A DNA stretch of 64,000 nucleotides from Cerrena zonata (Eukaryota; Basidiomycota; Agaricomycetes; Polyporales; Cerrenaceae): assembly GCA_038087015.1 (NCBI GenBank), contig JASBNA010000007.1, positions 1,302,001 to 1,366,000 on the forward strand, in the 5' to 3' direction. The position numbers were made by a program, and so were the translations under genes. The notes under the pieces are model-generated. The model ran no database searches. It was given only the letters and a program-made list of their open reading frames with translations, and was not told the origin of the DNA. This document shows, one piece after another, positions 60,311 to 64,000 of this stretch (the stretch's first letter is position 1; each line of letters begins with the position of its first letter).

Positions 60311-63300
60311 ATGTCGATGAAATCCCCAGACAAAGGCAAGCAGGTTCTATGTCAATGTGACCACTGTGGACCGGGTGGTCAGTGGGTGCATTCTAGGACG
60401 AAAAAGCGACATCAAACTGCCCAGATACAGCCCGCTGTATCATTCGCTGACTTTCTGGCAACGACCGCCAATGAGAATACTGAGTCTCACCGTACGGGAG
60501 GCCCGGACGAACCATGTCCTCCCATGGAGCGAGATAGTGAAACTTGCTTAGTACATAGAGGAAGTACAGTAAGTTTCATTCTTTCTGTCCCTACATGCCG
60601 TAAGCTGATAATGATATAGCATAACAATATTGTACAATATGATCATGACAATGAACATAATACCATCTTATCTCCACATTACTCGCATGAACTGCTTCCG
60701 ATTGGTGAATCCAATGGTGACTCAGTACCACAGCTTCCAACCTCTTCACATTTCTCTCTTGATGCTCGAGAGATCGACGAAGATGGAGATGTTAACATCC
60801 GATTGGATGGCGATACTGCGACTGCACCTGCTGATGTCGATGGGCACGAAAATGACTTTGGAAGCCTGGCAGCACTACAAGGACCTGATCCATGCATTCC
60901 GGACTTCACTGGCTTTGATGGCGATGACGAGGATGTCGGTCTTGTTGGCGAACAGGGCCCCCTTGATGAGCCACCCGAACTGGAACCTAATGAAGAAGCT
61001 CGTTCCCAAATCCCGTCAATCCAAACGACACTGGATTTTATTCATGTATTAAAGACTGCATCTCTCGACGCTCATCCATCCCGCTTAAGAGAACGCTGCC
61101 GTAATCCTCCAGAGGGGACCGTACAGGAGGAGGTGAAGAATGATGTAGATCTTCGCACATCCCTCGACCTCTTCCTTACGCTGCAAAGCTGTTCAGAACG
61201 CATCTATGAGGACGTCCGTCAAATATTTATACTCCGGAATCCAGAATCCAACATCCTTAGTTATGCAGCGGTCAAAAAGAAGATCGCAGAGCTTACTGGC
61301 ATCACGTCATTGATACATGATATGTGTGTCAATAGTTGTATCGCCTTCGTAGGGCCGTTCGCACAACATTCCAACTGTTCTATTTGCTATGAACCCAGGT
61401 ACCGGATGCAGGGTACCCGAAAGGTTGCCCGTCAAACGTTTCACACTATTCCTGTTGGTCCCCAAATTCAAGCCTTATTCCAGTCGGTCGACACTGCATC
61501 TGCAATGGAATATCGTACACGCCTTTCGAAAGAGCTCTACGATCTATCAGATGCCGACATTCACGAAGAATATACTGATATATTCGATGGAAGTGAATAC
61601 GAGGAGCTGTATGTATCAGGGGAGATTGGTGAAGACCATGTCGTAATAGGAATGGCTGCCGATGGTGCACAGCTCCTTCGTAATAAGGCTTCTGACTGCT
61701 GGATGTGGATCTGGATCATCTACGAAATTGGTCCCAATAAACGATACAAGAAGCGATTCGTCCTGCCCGGCGGTTTTGTCCCTGGTCCCAATAAGCCTAA
61801 ACTTCTCGATACCTTCCTATTCCCTAGCTTCTATCACCTTGCTGCCCTTCAGAACCATCCTCTTGGACTTGCTGTTTGGAATGCCATCACACGACAGGTT
61901 GTTAATAAACATATTTATTTTTTACTTGCCGGTGCCGACGGACCTGGTCTTTCTCAGATCAATGGTCTAAATGGTCATAAGGGAGCGAAGGGTTGTCGGG
62001 GGTATTGTGGTATGCCAGGTCGCCGTGCAGATAAATCTTACTCCCCTGCACATCTAAAGCCTCTCGACTACCACGTCAAGGGGAGTGATCACCCCGACAT
62101 CCTTATTAGTGAAATTGCACTAAGCGAACCGAGTGTTGCCGAGTATCAACGCCAACTACATCATCTTATCCAGTCACCAAACCAAACTCAGTATAAATCA
62201 CGACGTCTCAGTACGGGCATAACGAAGCCTAGTCTTCTCAGCGGGCTACCACGGGCACTGCCTATCCCTCGATGCTTTGGTAGCGATAGTATGCATCTCG
62301 GGTTTCTCAACATACCTGATCTTCTCTTTGCCTTATGGCGAGGTCAGATAGAGTGCAAGCTCCCTGATGTCAAAACGTCATGGGATTTTGCAGTATTCCA
62401 GGATGCAGTTTTGTGGAAAGTATATGGACAAGCTGTCGTTCTTTCTACTCCATACTGTCCGGGGCGGTTTGAACATGTTCCTCGAAATCCTGTGGAGAAG
62501 ATCAATAGTGGATACAAAGCGAAGGAATTTGGCACTCTGCTGTATGGGTATGGGCCCGCTATGTTATACAAGGTTCTCCCAGACAAGTAAGTATTCTGAA
62601 ACTCATCCGAGTCAGTGACTTAACATGAATGTGACTAAAATTTATGTTTAGATACTGGCGTCATTTCTGTAAACTTGTACGGGCGATGAGAATCCTTCAT
62701 CAAAGGACTATCAAGGCTGCTGATCTCCAGGAGATGGATGATCTCATGCAAAGCTTTGTACTTGGATTTGAAGAGCTTTACTATCAACGGAAACCCCAAC
62801 GCTTACATTACTGCCGACCATCGATCCATGCTCTCGTCCACCTCGCTCGTGAAGTGACCCGGCTTGGTCCATGCTCAATCTACTCTCAGTGGCTTCTTGA
62901 ACGTACAATCGGTGACCTCACCTCTGAAATACACCAATTTTCCCATATCTATGCGAACCTTTCTCAGTGTGGACTTCTACGTGCTCAAACAAATGCCTTG
63001 CGAGCAATGGTACCTGATCTAGATCCCGAGAAGTATGCAACCCCTTCACACTCTTGTGTCCTAGGCGACAATTATATTCTCCTCCATCCTCGAGACGAGA
63101 AACCGATACAATTGCATGGTGCAGAGAGGATGGCAATCAAGCTATATTTAGAAGCAGCCGAAGGCAGGCCGGTCCCAGAAGATTGGAAGGGAGATGTTCG
63201 CAGATGGGCTCGCATTCAGCTTCCAGATGAACAGTATATCCGCGCCGCCTGGAAAGAGGTTCAGAAGTCTCTCAATCAAACACGAATTTCACGGGTGGTA

Positions 63301-63782
63301 AAGGTAATAATAATTGCAAAACCTCTCAGTTCCGTTATTCTCATAAACATAAATCATTTCAGATGAAGGAAGGTGAAATTGCAGAAGTGCGATTCTTCTT
63401 TCAAGCTAAGGTCAATAGCATTCAACATAACCTTGCCCTTATTTCACTATTCTCTCCTCAAAACGACTACCTTTACAACATATCGAGCGGAACTGTACGC
63501 ACAGGGGTTTACAAAGGAGATACTGAGCTTCGTATTATCGAGATAAAAACTATCATTGCAGGGGTTGCTATGATTCCGTGGAGGTTCTCAGGAGTTTCTA
63601 TACGTGATACGGCGACTGCAGTGACTAACGATCCTAACCACTCTGGCCTCACTGCTAGGAGTGGTGATCGAGCTGAATTCAAAGAAGGAGAAACATATTT
63701 TGAAGTAGATAAACTCACACTTGGGCTGGTAGAACCAGGAGGAGGCCCTATTTCAGAGACCGATATCCCTCAGGGTACTTAG
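60311..63782 (+). mobile_element. CACTA/EnSpm-type (CMC) transposon, transposase region
   Basis: The transposase gene is complete; element ends were not found. The window stops about 220 bp past the stop codon, so the right end probably lies outside. Confidence 0.6.
60311..63782 (+). CDS. CACTA/EnSpm-like transposase (Tnp2 family)
   Basis: Four exons (60311-60568, 60620-62586, 62652-63303, 63363-63782) give about 1,100 residues with no frame defect. The N-terminus has a Cys/His cluster (CQCDHCGPGGQWVHSRTKKRH) seen in this family. An acidic linker follows, then the catalytic core: HVVIGMAADGAQLLRNK with a candidate first Asp, FVLPGGFVPGPNKPKLLD, LLAGADGPGLSQINGLNGHK and CRGYCGMPG. Then come IPRCFGSDSMHLGFLNIPD and LLYGYGPAMLYKVLPDKYWR. 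The spacing PGP...LD, DGPG...GHK..C..YC resembles the plant Tnp2/EnSpm and fungal CMC transposases, which move DNA by cut and paste. The C-terminal 250 residues are less typical. A full-length frame suggests recent activity or use by the host. Confidence 0.8.
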
Positions 63783-64000
63783 AGTAACGACAGAATATAT
63801 ATCTTAGAAGCGCCCGGAGACTTCCCTTTTGTGATCATACCATGTTCGCTTTTGTACTCTCTCCTTCCTCCACGTTCTCTGAGACATACCCTTGTGTCAA
63901 AATCTATCTGGAAGCTCTCCTTAGGAAACCATGTCCATGCTAGATGCTTTCCGCAACCAAAGAAACTTCACTGAAGAAAGCTCACCGCTCCACCCAATGC
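63783..64000. other. downstream flank of the transposase
   Basis: No coding sequence or terminal repeat recognised; truncated by the window end. Confidence 0.4.

Overview
The window is from a filamentous basidiomycete, most likely an Agaricomycete. Coding sequences are cut by many short introns of about 45-70 bp with GT-AG ends. Gene families typical of mushroom-forming fungi are present: an AA9 lytic polysaccharide monooxygenase, a long F-box/LRR-like protein, multi-pass membrane proteins with a YRCYVIWG-type motif, an SRPK-type kinase, and a CACTA/EnSpm transposase. I see no prokaryotic or viral genes. All identifications come from reading the sequence and remembering families; no database search was run.

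Layout. 0-11.6 kb: a HEAT-repeat protein resembling Rif1 (-), a repeat-rich CsbD/Hmp1-like protein (+), a secreted AA9 LPMO (-), and a CRAL-TRIO/RhoGAP protein (-) with a disturbed 3' end. 11.6-16.4 kb: no convincing gene. 16.4-28.5 kb: a GCN4/CPC1-type bZIP (+) with GCN4-type sites in its own promoter, a decayed deaminase-fold gene (-), the Golgi nucleoside diphosphatase GDA1 (+), an F-box protein (-) and the splicing factor Prp6 (-). 28.8-35.2 kb: two paralogous membrane proteins flanking an ATP-grasp ligase that resembles MysC of mycosporine synthesis. 35.3-37.5 kb: a tandem duplication of about 1 kb, each copy with one small conserved gene. 38-46 kb: an SRPK-like kinase (+), an intron-containing tRNA-Gly(GCC), a membrane-anchored aspartic protease (-) and a CreA/Mig1-type carbon catabolite repressor (-). 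46-55 kb: a gene-poor stretch with repeat remnants. 55-64 kb: a frame-broken flavin oxidoreductase pseudogene (-), dynactin subunit p62 (+) and a complete CACTA-type transposase (+) near the window edge.

The genes are mostly individual transcription units, not one pathway. Possible functional links are the carbon repressor with the LPMO, a typical class of target for such repressors, and the bZIP regulator acting on its own promoter. The points most worth following are the MysC-like ligase without visible mycosporine partners, the duplicated small-gene pair, a 7-nt microexon and two GC-AG introns established by reading frame, and several recently broken genes.
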